Shown piece by piece: positions 1-8,742 of a DNA stretch of 64,000 nt. The DNA is from Streptomyces stelliscabiei. Lineage in GTDB: Bacteria > Actinomycetota > Actinomycetes > Streptomycetales > Streptomycetaceae. The translations under genes and the position numbers were made by a program. The notes under the pieces are model-generated. The model was not told where the DNA came from. It worked only from the letters and a program-made list of their open reading frames with translations, and did not search any database. Location of the stretch: the NCBI RefSeq assembly GCF_014873495.1, contig NZ_JADBGF010000001.1:3410001-3474000 (forward strand). Direction: 5' to 3'. Position 1 is the first letter of the stretch. Each line of letters starts with the position of its first letter.

Positions 1-1346
1 CCGGGGCCCTCAGCCCCGCGGCCTTCTTCGGTGAGCTGTACATCTCGTTCTGGATCCCCACGGCCGTACTGACCGCAGCCCTGGTGATCAAGCTGCCCAG
101 CATCGTGAAGCTGTGGCGGGACTCGCTGCTGCGGGCGGTGGGCGGGCTGCTGCTCCTCGCCTGCTCCGTCTTCGTGTTCGCGGTGCCGTCGGTCATCGCG
201 TGGACCAACCGGACCGTGGGCGTCCCGAACGTCGCTGCGCCCTGGGTGTATTCGCTGATCACCGCGTTCTGCGCGTGCTGTCTGCTGCTGATCGTCGCCT
301 GGCGCAACGGCCCGGCCGACCGGTCCCCGGCGACCCGCCGCCTCATGCGGTGGGTCGTCGCCGTGTACGTGGCGGTGATCGTCGTGCTGTGGGTGCTGTT
401 CGCGCTCGCGGACGTCCCCCGGGAGCGGCTGCGCGACCTCGACACGTACTACGCGACCACGCCCTTCATGCGCGAGGAGATCCTGCTCTACCTCGGCGCG
501 CACACGGCGGCCTGCGTGGTCACCTACCGGCTGATCCGCAACTGGGTCCGCGCGGACGGCCTCGACCGGTGGCTGCGCGGCGGCCTGCGGGCGCTGGGCC
601 TGGGCTGCGCGCTCAATCTGGCGTTCGACGCCGCGAAGCTCACGGCCGTGGTCGCCCGCTGGACGGGACACGACCTGGACTGGCTGAGCACGCATGTGGC
701 GCCGCCGGTCGCCGCCCTGGCGGCCATCTGCATCGCGGTGGGCTTCATCCTTCCGCACGGCGGCCAGTATCTGCGGGACCGCTGGAGGGTGCGGGCACGC
801 CACATACGGCTGCGGCCCCTGTATCTGCTGACCCGGACCGTCGACGACTCCCGCGTCCCCTTCGCCCTGCGCGCCACCCCGGAGCTGCGCCTCACCCGCC
901 GGGAGACGTTCATCCGCGACGCCCTGCTCCGGCTGACCCGCCACCTCGACGAGGACCTGCGACGCCGCGCGTACGACATCGCGCTGGGCCTCGGGCACGA
1001 GCCCGGCCGGGCCAAGGCCCTGGCCGCCGCCGTCACGATCGAGGACGCCGTGGCCGCGCGGAGGCGGTCGCCCGACAGCGGGACGACGGCCACGCTCACC
1101 TCGGGCCCGCTCGTCTTTCCGGGGCTCGCGGTGGGTGTGCACGGCCTGCCGGTGACGGGGGACGCCGAGGGCGCGCCCGGTCGGGCGGCCTTCCCCGCGT
1201 TCGCGGTCGCGACGGACTTCACCGATCTGCTCCAGGACATCGAGGCCGTGTCCCTGGTCCTGCGTGAGCCCGACGAGATCGAGGCCGTACGGGCGCTCGC
1301 CGACGCCGACGCTGACGCCGAGCGCGGTGTGCCCGCGCACGAGTGA
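1..1346 (+). CDS. MAB_1171c-type putative transporter (DUF6545), 5' truncated
   Basis: The frame is open from the window edge, so the start lies upstream. The visible protein has about seven hydrophobic segments in its first 230 residues, the first being cut by the edge (ELYISFWIPTAVLTAALVIKL region). A soluble, Arg-rich tail follows, with the pattern LRLTRRETFIRDALLRLTRHLDEDLRRRA-like helices. This layout of an N-terminal membrane domain plus a conserved cytosolic C-terminal helical domain is that of the MAB_1171c putative transporter family, common in Streptomyces next to XRE/ImmA-type regulators. The substrate is unknown. It is convergent with the lipoprotein gene downstream. An internal ATG at 84 is not the true start, because the membrane segment continues upstream in frame. 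Confidence 0.75.
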   Translation, partial: GALSPAAFFGELYISFWIPTAVLTAALVIKLPSIVKLWRDSLLRAVGGLLLLACSVFVFAVPSVIAWTNRTVGVPNVAAPWVYSLITAFCACCLLLIVAWRNGPADRSPATRRLMRWVVAVYVAVIVVLWVLFALADVPRERLRDLDTYYATTPFMREEILLYLGAHTAACVVTYRLIRNWVRADGLDRWLRGGLRALGLGCALNLAFDAAKLTAVVARWTGHDLDWLSTHVAPPVAALAAICIAVGFILPHGGQYLRDRWRVRARHIRLRPLYLLTRTVDDSRVPFALRATPELRLTRRETFIRDALLRLTRHLDEDLRRRAYDIALGLGHEPGRAKALAAAVTIEDAVAARRRSPDSGTTATLTSGPLVFPGLAVGVHGLPVTGDAEGAPGRAAFPAFAVATDFTDLLQDIEAVSLVLREPDEIEAVRALADADADAERGVPAHE

Positions 1347-1447
1347 ACGTCCCCCGACGAGCGGTCTGCCCTCCCGTCACGCGACCCGGTGAACTCCTTC
1401 TCGCCGTCCGAGACGTCCTCAGCCCCGCCGCGGGCCCACGCGCGCGA

Positions 1448-2560
1448 TCACCCGGCGACGTCCCGCCACGTCCTGTCGAGTGCGATCCGCCTGAGTTGCC
1501 GGAGGGTGAGGGCGGGTTCGGTACGACTCGCGCTCACTCCGTAGCCTCTGGCGTTGACCGCCATGACCACCACCCGTAAGCCGTCGTCACGAAGGATGTC
1601 GACGGACCATTCGACGGCGCCCTTCCCGCCGTGGGCAGAAGGCTCCTTGGCGCTTCTGACGCGGGTGCCGTCGGGCAGGGTGGTCGACTTCTCGAAGACC
1701 TTCGCCATCCGGTCGTCGCCGGGCTTCCAGCGTTGCACGTTGGCCGCGACGAGGCTCTCGCCACGGCCGTCGTCGACGACGACATGTCCGAAGCCCTCCG
1801 CGCCTGCGGGCCGACGGGCTCGCAGGCCGGCCGGGAGCAACACGGCGAGGGTGCGGGCGATCTCCTTTCCGGCCACCCCTGGACTCGATTCGGTCCGCTC
1901 CGTGTCGGGCGGCTTCGGCATCCTCGAGAGAACGGGCTTCCACCGCGGTGAGGTCGCCACGGCCGAAAGCTGTTCGCCGGCCAGCGGAAGGGACGCGTCT
2001 TCATCCGCGGCCCACTGGCCGGGCCGCGTCTCGGTCTGTTTCACCACGACCTGTTCGCCACCGCCGTAGGTGAACTGGGCGGTGAGAACCTCGACACCGG
2101 ACGGTTCGGAACCGTCCTCGGGCGACCGGTCCATGGTCAGCCTTCCGCCGTCGGGCAACCTTGTCTCCGTACACCGGCTGAACGGCGCGTACGCGGTGTC
2201 GGGGCACTGCAGGACCAGCGAGGGAACGGGAAGGCCCCATCGGTACAGGGAAACCGACACCTTGGCCTGGTTCCCGTCCCGTCCGTAGACGAGCGCGGCG
2301 GAGGGCGCCGCCGAACCGCTGCCCAGCCCCTGCCCCCGCTGCCCCGAAAGCCTCCCTTCGGGGAGCAGCGCTTCCAGGACGTGCACCATCTGCTGTGCCG
2401 ACGGCGAACCGGAACCCGGGGAGCCGGACCCGTGTGCAGGCTTCGCAGGACTGCAGCCGGAGAGCACGGCGGCGCTCAGGCAGAGGGACACGGCCGATGC
2501 CCGGGCGAGGCGGTGGTGCTTTCCGGCAAAGGTGTCGGGGAGAACGGTATTCGTGGACAC
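1448..2560 (-). CDS. Predicted lipoprotein, function unknown
   Basis: About 370 residues. The N-terminus has a basic region (KHHRLAR), a hydrophobic stretch and a lipobox LSGC with the acceptor Cys near residue 36, so it is a predicted membrane-anchored extracytoplasmic lipoprotein. The rest is rich in Gly, Pro and Ser near the anchor, then beta-rich with two similar halves around LPDGGRLTMDR and LPDGTRVRSAK, suggesting a duplicated domain. I do not recognise a family. I chose GTG at 2560 over GTG at 2593: the former has GAGGA about 8 nt upstream, while the latter lies inside the end of the upstream inhibitor gene. It sits directly downstream of the two secreted I36-like genes and is probably co-transcribed with them. 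Confidence 0.7.
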   Translation of the reverse strand: MSTNTVLPDTFAGKHHRLARASAVSLCLSAAVLSGCSPAKPAHGSGSPGSGSPSAQQMVHVLEALLPEGRLSGQRGQGLGSGSAAPSAALVYGRDGNQAKVSVSLYRWGLPVPSLVLQCPDTAYAPFSRCTETRLPDGGRLTMDRSPEDGSEPSGVEVLTAQFTYGGGEQVVVKQTETRPGQWAADEDASLPLAGEQLSAVATSPRWKPVLSRMPKPPDTERTESSPGVAGKEIARTLAVLLPAGLRARRPAGAEGFGHVVVDDGRGESLVAANVQRWKPGDDRMAKVFEKSTTLPDGTRVRSAKEPSAHGGKGAVEWSVDILRDDGLRVVVMAVNARGYGVSASRTEPALTLRQLRRIALDRTWRDVAG

Positions 2561-2571
2561 AGGGCCGGTCC

Positions 2572-2973
2572 TCAGCAATTTCCCGGGCGCCACACGCTGA
2601 TTTTGTCCTGCATGTAGGCGTTGATGTTCGGCCAGTTCTCATGACCGCCGATCCCGAAGGTCAGCCCCGCGAAGTAGTAGTGCTGGTAGAAGCAGTACCC
2701 GCTGCTCGAATTGTTGACGATCGCCGAGGTCCTGTTGTCCATGTAGTGCCCGGGGAGGCTGAAGGACTGGCCGTCGCCGAGTTGAGCGAGCAACCGGCCG
2801 TTGTAGGTCGTGTGCTCGTAGACGCAGAGCGTGTACCCGTCACACGTGCGCGGCGTCCCGTTTCCCGTCAGGTTGTACCACGCCTGTGCGGACGCCTGCG
2901 TCGGAACGGCGGCCACCGCGATGGCCGCCGCGACGACCGCCACCCGCTTCATCCGCTCAGAGAAATTGAACAT
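2572..2973 (-). CDS. Secreted peptidase inhibitor I36-like (beta/gamma-crystallin fold) protein
   Basis: 133 residues with a cleavable signal peptide (basic SERMKR, hydrophobic AVVAAAIAVAAVP, likely cut after ASA near residue 29). The mature part has four Cys and the repeated patterns CVYEHTTYNG and CFYQHYYFAG, each followed by an NxxSSxVNN- or DKIS-type segment. That is the two-motif crystallin-like fold of MEROPS I36, whose founder is the Streptomyces metalloproteinase inhibitor SMI. The family role is inhibition of secreted metalloproteases; the actual target here is unknown. The ATG has GGAAGGAG about 12 nt upstream. It is a paralogue of the next gene (3022-3453) and probably in the same operon. 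Confidence 0.85.
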   Translation of the reverse strand: MFNFSERMKRVAVVAAAIAVAAVPTQASAQAWYNLTGNGTPRTCDGYTLCVYEHTTYNGRLLAQLGDGQSFSLPGHYMDNRTSAIVNNSSSGYCFYQHYYFAGLTFGIGGHENWPNINAYMQDKISVWRPGNC

Positions 2974-3021
2974 CTCGAAGAACTCCTTCCGTCCGGTGGA
3001 ACCGTGGCTCGATGTCGGCGA

Positions 3022-3453
3022 TCAGTAGCAGTTTCCGGGGTGGAAGGCGCTGATCTTGTCCACGATGTAGCTGTTGAGGTGAGGCCAGTCCTCGTTGCCG
3101 TGGATCAAGAAAGTCAGACCCTTGAGGTCCCAGTGCTCGTAGAAACAGAAGGCGCTGCTCGAATTGTTGACCATGGACGAGATCTTGTCGTTCATGTAGG
3201 TGTCCGTCCAGGAATTACCACTGACCGGAGAGACCCACTTGAAGGACGCGCCCTCCACGCCGGTGAATCCGGCCATATCGCCGTTGTAGACCGTGTGCTG
3301 GTACAGGCACAGCTGGAAGTTGGCACACGTACCGGTGGTCCCGTTCCCTGTTCTCTGGAGGTATGCGGATGCGTCCGTCACCGCCGCACCGAGAGCCAGG
3401 GTCGCCGTCGCAGCGACTATCGCCGTCCGCGTCCGCTTGGAAGTCCAGGACAT
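3022..3453 (-). CDS. Secreted peptidase inhibitor I36-like protein, second copy
   Basis: About 143 residues from ATG 3453, preceded by AGGAGAG at 6-7 nt; the longer frame to 3501 lacks a better site. The signal peptide is MSWTSKRTRTAIVAAT plus a hydrophobic core, cut near ASA. The mature region shares four Cys, the CLYQHTVYNG and CFYEHWDLKG motifs, the SSMVNNSSSAFCFYEHW block and the final FHPGNC with the 2572-2973 product. The two are therefore tandem duplicates that have diverged mainly in the central loop, where this copy has an insertion (KWVSPVSGNSWTDT). It is first in a leftward three-gene operon divergent from the SARP gene at 3656. Confidence 0.85.
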   Translation of the reverse strand: MSWTSKRTRTAIVAATATLALGAAVTDASAYLQRTGNGTTGTCANFQLCLYQHTVYNGDMAGFTGVEGASFKWVSPVSGNSWTDTYMNDKISSMVNNSSSAFCFYEHWDLKGLTFLIHGNEDWPHLNSYIVDKISAFHPGNCY

Positions 3454-3655
3454 GAGAACTCTCCTCTTCTCGTCGATTTCCTTTCGATGAGTCGCAGTCA
3501 ACTACACGCGAAACGAGGTGTATTGAACCTGGGCGTCACGCATGGGATTGTGGTGCCACATTGCCGCGCGGGATGTCGCGGCTGTCTCTGCACGGGTGAC
3601 CAGACAACGGACCTGCTCGCCGGTACCGGACGGGCATTCCGCGAGGAGGATGCGG

Positions 3656-6547
3656 GTGGAAGGGCGATTACGGTTCTCGGTGCTGGGGCCGGTCAGGGCG
3701 TGGCGCGACGGAACCGAGATCGAGTTGGGGCCGCCCCAGCAGCGCGCGGTGCTGGCCGTGCTGCTGCTGGCGGAGGGTGCGCAGGTGCCGACGAGCGGCC
3801 TGGTCGACGCCGTGTGGGGAGCCAGGGCACCCGCTTCCGTCCTCGGCATCCTGCGGACGTACGTCCACCGGCTGCGCAAGGCACTGGAGCCCGGCGGGGA
3901 CACCGCGGCGTCCGTGATCCGTTTCACGGGGGACGGTTACCGACTCCAGGTCGCGCCGGACGAGTTCGACCTCGCCGCCTTCCGCCAGGGGCTGGCCCGG
4001 GCGGAGCGGGAGCGACGAGCGGGAGACATCGAGGGTGCGGTGCACCAGCTGCGGGACGCGCTCGCCCTGTGGCGGGGGACGGCGCTGGCCGGTGTCCGCG
4101 GCGAGTTCGCGCGGAACCGGCGGCAGCGGCTCGCCGAGCTGCGGCTGTCCACGGAAGCGGCCCGCCTCACGGCGGAACTCGACCTGGGCGCCGCCGCACA
4201 GGCTGCCGCGGAGCTGACCGGGCTGGTCGCCGAGCACCCGCTGGACGAGCGGTTCCGGGAGCTGCTGATGCTCGCCCTCTACCGGTCGGGGCGGCAGGCG
4301 GCGGCCCTGGCCACCTACCGCGAGGCGCGGACCCTGCTCGTGGAGGAGCTGGGGGTCGACCCCGGCCCGGCCCTCCAGACGATGTACCAGCGGGTGCTAC
4401 GGGCGGACACAGCGCTCCTCGCTCCGCCGAACCCGCCCTCGCCCTCGCCCGCACCCGCACCCGCACCCGCACCCGCACCCGCCCAACTACCGGCCGGGCT
4501 GCCGGTCTTCGTCGGACGCGATGCCGAACTGGCCGAGGTGGCCGGACTGACGCCGGGCACCACGGTGGTGGTCAGCGCCATCGCGGGTATGGCCGGTGTC
4601 GGCAAGACCACCTTCGCGGTGCACTGGGCACGGCAGGTCGCCGACCGCTTCCCGGACGGCCAGCTGTACCTGAATCTTCGGGGCTTCGACCCCGTCGGTC
4701 TTCCGGTCACTCCGGAACACGCCCTGCGCACCCTGCTGATGTCCCTGGGCGCCGACGCGCGCACCCTGCCGCAGGACGACGTCGACGCACTCGCCGCCCT
4801 GTACCGCACCCTGCTCACCGGCAAGCGCGTACTGGTGCTGCTGGACAACGCCCGGGACGCCGCGCAGGTCCGGCCGCTGCTGCCCGGTGCGTCCGACTGC
4901 CTGGTCATCGTCACCAGCCGCAACCGGATGACCGGGCTGGTCGCCCTGGACGGCGCCCATCCCCTCCATCTCGACGTGCTCTCCGTGGCGGAGGCCCGCA
5001 GGCTGCTCGCCCGGCGCCTCGGGCCCGACCGGGTCGCGGCCGAACCGGACGCGGTGGAGGAGATCATCGGCCGCTGCGCGCGCCTCCCGCTCGCCCTGGC
5101 GGTCACCGCCGCCCGGGCCGCGACCCGGTCCGCCCTCCCGTTGAGCGCGATCGCGACCGAACTGCGCGAGAGCGCCAACGGCCTCGACGCGTTCCGGGAC
5201 GGGGACACCGCGGCGGACGTGCGCGCCGTCTTCTCCTGGTCGTACCACTCCCTCACCCCCGGCGCCGCCCGCCTGCTCCGGCTGCTCGGCCTTCACCCCG
5301 GCCCCGACATCTCCCTGCCCGCCGCGGCCGACCTGGCCGGGCTCACCGTCCCGCACACGAGGCAACTGCTGGCCGAGCTGCTGCAGGCCCACCTCGTCGA
5401 CGAGCCCGCCCCCGGCCGCCACACCTTGCACGACCTGCTGCGCTCCTACGCCATCGAGTTGGGCGAGGCCGACGAACCCCGCGACGAGGTGCGGGCGGCC
5501 CGGCGCCGTATGTTCGACCACTATCTGCACACCGCCTGCGCGGCGACCGCGTTGACCACCCGTGCGCGGGCACCGATCCTCCTGGCTCCCGCGGTCGAGA
5601 ACGTGCGTGCCGAGAGGTTCGGCGACGACACGGCGAAGGCGACGGCCTGGTTCACCGCCGAGCACCCGGTGCTGATCGCGGTCGTCGAGAACGCCGCCGT
5701 CCACCGGTACGACGTCCACGCCTGGCAACTCGCCTGGGCCGTGTCCAACCATCTGCACCTGCGTGGTCTGTGGCGGGAGCATGAGGCCCTGCACCTCACC
5801 GCCCTGGACTCGGCTCACCGACTGGGCGACCGGGCCGCCCAGGCTCATGCCCACCACGGTCTCGCCGTCGCCCTGACGGGTCAGGACCGTAATGGCGAGG
5901 CACGGGTTCACGGAGAACAGGCCGTCGAACTGTTCACCGAATCGGGCGACACGAGGTACTGCGCCGAGGCATATCGCACGCTGGCCTGGCTGGCGGAGCA
6001 GCAGGGCGAGTTGGAAGCCGCGCTCAGCGCCGCTCAACGAGCCCTCGTGCTGAACCGGGCTCATGGCGGCCCCGCCGCGGACGACACCCGCGGCCGGTCG
6101 GCGACAGCGTCCGCGCTCAACTCGGTCGGCTGGTGCCACATACTGCTCGGCCAGTACGAACAGGCCCTCGCCCCCTGCCGGGAGGCGCTCGCCCTGCAGC
6201 GGGAACTCGGCGACGACACCAACGCGGCACACAGCTGCGACAGCATCGGCCACGCCCACCATCATCTCGGGCAGTACGGCGAGGCAGTCACCGGTTTCCG
6301 CGACGCCCTCGCCCTCTACCGCCGGCACGGCGGCGTCCCCTGGTTCATAGCCGGAACCCTCAAGCGGCTCGGGGACACCCATGTCAGCGCGGGCCACCCG
6401 GAACAGGCCCGCGCCGCGTGGACCGAGGCGCTGGAGATCCTTGAGCGGCTCGGCCATCCGGACGCCGAGTCCCTGCGCACGCGGCTCCGTCGGCTCGCCG
6501 AGTCGAGTGGCTCCGCCGAGGCGGGCGTGGTGCTCACCGACTCGTAG
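3656..6547 (+). CDS. SARP/AfsR-type regulator: OmpR-like HTH, BTAD, NB-ARC, TPR
   Basis: About 963 residues. Residues 1-95 form the OmpR-like winged helix (LRFSVLGPVRAW, LRTYVHRLRKAL, GDGYRL), and about 96-245 the bacterial transcriptional activation domain (FDLAAFRQGLARA, EHPLDERFRELLMLALYRSGRQAAALATYREAR, ELGVDPGPALQ). After a Pro-Ala linker comes an NB-ARC ATPase with Walker A GMAGVGKTT near residue 310, LVLLDNARDA as Walker B, and LPLALAVTAARAA. TPR-like helices follow to the C-terminus. This is the full AfsR-like architecture, an ATP-dependent activator. GTG 3656 is chosen because GAGGAGG sits 5 nt upstream; an ATG at 3650 directly abuts that site. It may control the divergent inhibitor operon and the downstream AraC gene. 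Confidence 0.92.
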   Translation: MEGRLRFSVLGPVRAWRDGTEIELGPPQQRAVLAVLLLAEGAQVPTSGLVDAVWGARAPASVLGILRTYVHRLRKALEPGGDTAASVIRFTGDGYRLQVAPDEFDLAAFRQGLARAERERRAGDIEGAVHQLRDALALWRGTALAGVRGEFARNRRQRLAELRLSTEAARLTAELDLGAAAQAAAELTGLVAEHPLDERFRELLMLALYRSGRQAAALATYREARTLLVEELGVDPGPALQTMYQRVLRADTALLAPPNPPSPSPAPAPAPAPAPAQLPAGLPVFVGRDAELAEVAGLTPGTTVVVSAIAGMAGVGKTTFAVHWARQVADRFPDGQLYLNLRGFDPVGLPVTPEHALRTLLMSLGADARTLPQDDVDALAALYRTLLTGKRVLVLLDNARDAAQVRPLLPGASDCLVIVTSRNRMTGLVALDGAHPLHLDVLSVAEARRLLARRLGPDRVAAEPDAVEEIIGRCARLPLALAVTAARAATRSALPLSAIATELRESANGLDAFRDGDTAADVRAVFSWSYHSLTPGAARLLRLLGLHPGPDISLPAAADLAGLTVPHTRQLLAELLQAHLVDEPAPGRHTLHDLLRSYAIELGEADEPRDEVRAARRRMFDHYLHTACAATALTTRARAPILLAPAVENVRAERFGDDTAKATAWFTAEHPVLIAVVENAAVHRYDVHAWQLAWAVSNHLHLRGLWREHEALHLTALDSAHRLGDRAAQAHAHHGLAVALTGQDRNGEARVHGEQAVELFTESGDTRYCAEAYRTLAWLAEQQGELEAALSAAQRALVLNRAHGGPAADDTRGRSATASALNSVGWCHILLGQYEQALAPCREALALQRELGDDTNAAHSCDSIGHAHHHLGQYGEAVTGFRDALALYRRHGGVPWFIAGTLKRLGDTHVSAGHPEQARAAWTEALEILERLGHPDAESLRTRLRRLAESSGSAEAGVVLTDS
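4451..4480 (+). repeat. GCACCC hexamer microsatellite inside the SARP linker
   Basis: Five perfect GCACCC units in tandem, with flanking near-copies, encode the alternating Pro-Ala linker between the activation domain and the NB-ARC domain. Slippage would change linker length by two residues without breaking the frame. Confidence 0.85.
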
Positions 6548-6560
6548 TCGGCTCTCGCTT

Positions 6561-6596
6561 CGGGCCCGGCCGGCCGGATGCCGGCGGCCGGGCCCG
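6561..6596 (+). terminator. Strong hairpin after the SARP gene
   Basis: Arms CGGGCCCGGCCG and CGGCCGGGCCCG are exact complements, extended inward by CCGG/CCGG with one bulged G and a tiny loop. It begins 14 nt past the SARP stop. There is no U-tract, as is usual for GC-rich actinobacterial terminators. Confidence 0.75.
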
Positions 6597-6625
6597 GTCG
6601 ACGTGTGGTCCGGGACGAAAACGGA

Positions 6626-6654
6626 CGTCAACGCTCCGTGGAGCGGGCGTCAAC
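6626..6654 (+). promoter_or_regulatory. Candidate SARP binding site: three 11-bp-spaced direct repeats
   Basis: Heptamers CGTCAAC (6626), CGTGGAG (6637) and CGTCAAC (6648) start exactly 11 bp apart, on one face of the helix. The outer two are extended to identical octamers CGTCAACG. SARP proteins bind direct heptamer repeats with 11-bp spacing upstream of the -10 region. The site lies about 95 bp before the AraC start and about 80 bp after the SARP stop. No convincing -10 was found at the expected distance. Confidence 0.55.
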
Positions 6655-6749
6655 GGGTCGTGGACACCGGGCTGGTTTCTTGATCGGACGACGGGTGGGT
6701 GTGCAGCCTGCTCGACGCATCCGATCGAGCGGCCGAGAGGAGACGCATC

Positions 6750-7790
6750 ATGAGTGACCGGGCGTCGGACCTTTACCCCACCGGTTCACCGAGATGTGGT
6801 CGAGCCATAGAATTCGAGATCGAATCGGATATCACTGATCCGGAGATCCGAGATTCGACCCGATTGTTCCGCGAGTGGAAGATCGGCCCGTTACAGCATC
6901 TCACTCAACTGCACATCATCGAGCCCGCTCCCCACGGCTTCCGCTTGTCCGCGCGTGGTCACGACTTCGGCGGTCTGATCTCGATCGATTTTCATTCCGA
7001 TGCGCTGACCGGTGTTTCCGGGAGACATCTGGACCAGGATCCGATCGTGGCGGATCTGGTGGTCTCCGGGAGGCTTGACTTCAGTAGGGAGGGAAGAAAA
7101 TACCCGGTCCTGCCGGGGCAGATCTGCATTCGGGACACCAGGTCCCCATGGCGCTTCTCCTGTGCACCGGCCACGCGTGTTCGCGTGGTCTCGATACCCC
7201 GTCATGCGCTGACCGCACGCATCGGATCGCTGAAGAAGCTCGACCATGCCCACATCAAGGACGCCGGATCCCCGGAGGTCGGCCTCTTCGTCAATTTCCT
7301 GGAGGCGCTGGAGAAGTCCTGCGACGGTCTGGATCGGTCTGCGGGGGCGCGGAGCATCGCCCTTGATTCCTGCGCCACCCTACTGGCGGGAATACTGGCC
7401 ACGTCCCATGAAGCCGAATCCGGCTCGAACGATCATCGGGAGACCACGCTCCGGGCCGCGATGCATGCCATAGAGACACATCTCGACAGGCCCGACCTCT
7501 CTCCCGCACTGATCGCCCGGGCCCTCGGCATCTCGCTCCGGACGCTGCATCGCTCCTTCTCCGGTTCGAGTGATTCCGTCATGTCGTTCGCTCGTCGCCT
7601 CCGGCTCCAGGGAGCGCACGACGACCTCATGCGGGCGGGTGGCGCTGCCGGGGTCTCCGAGATCGCGGCCCGCTGGAATTTCGCGGACGCAAGTCATTTC
7701 ATCAGAAACTTCAAGGAGTTCTACGGGACGACTCCGGCCGCCTATGTGCTCGCACGGGGGCACCGGGACCGTCATCGGCGTCGTGGGTGA
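6750..7790 (+). CDS. AraC family transcriptional regulator
   Basis: About 346 residues from ATG 6750, which has GAGAGGAG 7-8 nt upstream. The N-terminal about 200 residues match the AraC-binding-domain-like region of AraC regulators (SPWRFSCAPATRVRVVSIPRH). The C-terminal about 100 residues carry the double HTH: LSPALIARALGISLRTLHRSFSG as the first and VSEIAARWNFADASHFIRNFKEFYGTTPAAY as the second, with the hallmark FADASHFIRNFKEFYG. The 5' half is clearly less GC-rich than its neighbours (gaattcgag, gatatcactgat), hinting at acquisition by transfer. The promoter region carries 11-bp direct repeats typical of a SARP target, so it may act downstream of the SARP gene. The ligand and target genes are unknown. 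Confidence 0.9.
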   Translation: MSDRASDLYPTGSPRCGRAIEFEIESDITDPEIRDSTRLFREWKIGPLQHLTQLHIIEPAPHGFRLSARGHDFGGLISIDFHSDALTGVSGRHLDQDPIVADLVVSGRLDFSREGRKYPVLPGQICIRDTRSPWRFSCAPATRVRVVSIPRHALTARIGSLKKLDHAHIKDAGSPEVGLFVNFLEALEKSCDGLDRSAGARSIALDSCATLLAGILATSHEAESGSNDHRETTLRAAMHAIETHLDRPDLSPALIARALGISLRTLHRSFSGSSDSVMSFARRLRLQGAHDDLMRAGGAAGVSEIAARWNFADASHFIRNFKEFYGTTPAAYVLARGHRDRHRRRG

Positions 7791-7794
7791 GGGC

Positions 7795-7820
7795 GGTCGC
7801 CCACCTCGCGGCGGGCGACC
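7795..7820. terminator. Bidirectional hairpin between convergent genes
   Basis: Perfect 8-bp arms GGTCGCCC (7795-7802) and GGGCGACC (7813-7820) around a 10-nt loop. They lie just after the AraC stop and before the end of the convergent lactonase gene, so the hairpin could stop transcription from both sides. Confidence 0.65.
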
Positions 7821-7842
7821 ACGGCGATGCCGTTCCTCCGGA

Positions 7843-8742
7843 TCAGCCCGCGAACGCCGGCTGGGCCAGGCCCTTGCCCGCGCCCGGTACGACGAGCAGG
7901 GAGCCGGACAGGGGGTGCGGGGTGTCCGTGCCCGTGCGGGCCGTCGTGATGTAGAGGTCGGTGAGGTCGGGGCCGCCGAACGCGCAGGCCGTGGGACGGG
8001 GGGTGGGCAGGGGGACGACGCGGTCCAGGGTGCCGTCCGGGGTGTAGCGGCGGACGGCGCTCCCCTCCCAGAGGGCGACCCAGACACAGCCCTCGGCGTC
8101 GACGGTGAGGCCGTCGGGGAAACCGCCGCCGTCCTCGATGGTCACGAAGGGGCGCCGGTTCACGGGCAGACGGCCGTCCGCCGCGCCTCCGCCCGTGGCC
8201 GCACCCGGGTCCGTGTGGTCGAAGACGTCGATCCGGCGGGTCGGCGAGTCGATGTAGTACATCAGCCGTCCGTCCGGGCTCCAGCCGGTGCCGTTGCTGA
8301 CGGCGACGTCGTCGAGGACGGTGGTGGCGAGCCCGTCGGCGGTGAAGCGGGCCAGGGTGCCGCCGCCCGGGGCCTCGTCGTAGCGCATGGTGCCGGCGAA
8401 GAGGGAGCCGTCGGGTGCGACGGCGGCGTCGTTGGCGCGGCGGCCCGGGACGGGCTCGTGGTGCAGCCACCGGAAGCCGCCGTCGGGGTCGGTCAGGGCG
8501 ACGCCGTCACGGAGGTTCAGCACGAGGCCGCCGCCGGCGCGGGGCTTGACCGCGCCGACGTGCTGCTCGGTGACGAACACCGTGCGGCGGCCCGAGGCGG
8601 GGTCGTAGGTGTGGACGCGGGAGCCGAGGATGTCGATCCAGATCAGGCGCTGGGCGTCGGCGTCCCAGGTGGGGCCCTCACCGAGGGCCGCGTACTCCCG
8701 GACCGCGACCTCGTAGCCCGGGTGACTCGTGCGGGCGCTCAT
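7843..8742 (-). CDS. SMP-30/gluconolactonase/LRE family protein
   Basis: 299 residues, the normal length for this six-bladed beta-propeller family. Metal and catalytic positions of SMP-30 lactonases are visible: GEGPTWD near the N-terminus (Glu ligand), NDAAVAPDGSLFAGTM, the VSNGTGWSPDGRLMYYIDSPTRRI block (Asn and Asp ligands) and DGLTVDAEGCVWVALWEGSAVRRYTPDG. The expected reaction is hydrolysis of a sugar lactone or related ester in a sugar-acid pathway; the substrate is not determined. It overlaps the IclR gene by 4 bases (ATGA), so the two are translationally coupled and the regulator probably controls this enzyme. Confidence 0.9.
   Translation of the reverse strand: MSARTSHPGYEVAVREYAALGEGPTWDADAQRLIWIDILGSRVHTYDPASGRRTVFVTEQHVGAVKPRAGGGLVLNLRDGVALTDPDGGFRWLHHEPVPGRRANDAAVAPDGSLFAGTMRYDEAPGGGTLARFTADGLATTVLDDVAVSNGTGWSPDGRLMYYIDSPTRRIDVFDHTDPGAATGGGAADGRLPVNRRPFVTIEDGGGFPDGLTVDAEGCVWVALWEGSAVRRYTPDGTLDRVVPLPTPRPTACAFGGPDLTDLYITTARTGTDTPHPLSGSLLVVPGAGKGLAQPAFAG

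Noticed and set aside
1343-1579. 78-codon ORF after the first gene
   Set aside because: Low-complexity, overlaps the end of the lipoprotein gene, no ribosome site.
2395-5784. 1129-codon open frame on the plus strand
   Set aside because: Arg/Pro/Gly-rich shadow of the SARP gene and the inhibitor genes; no domain, no ribosome site.
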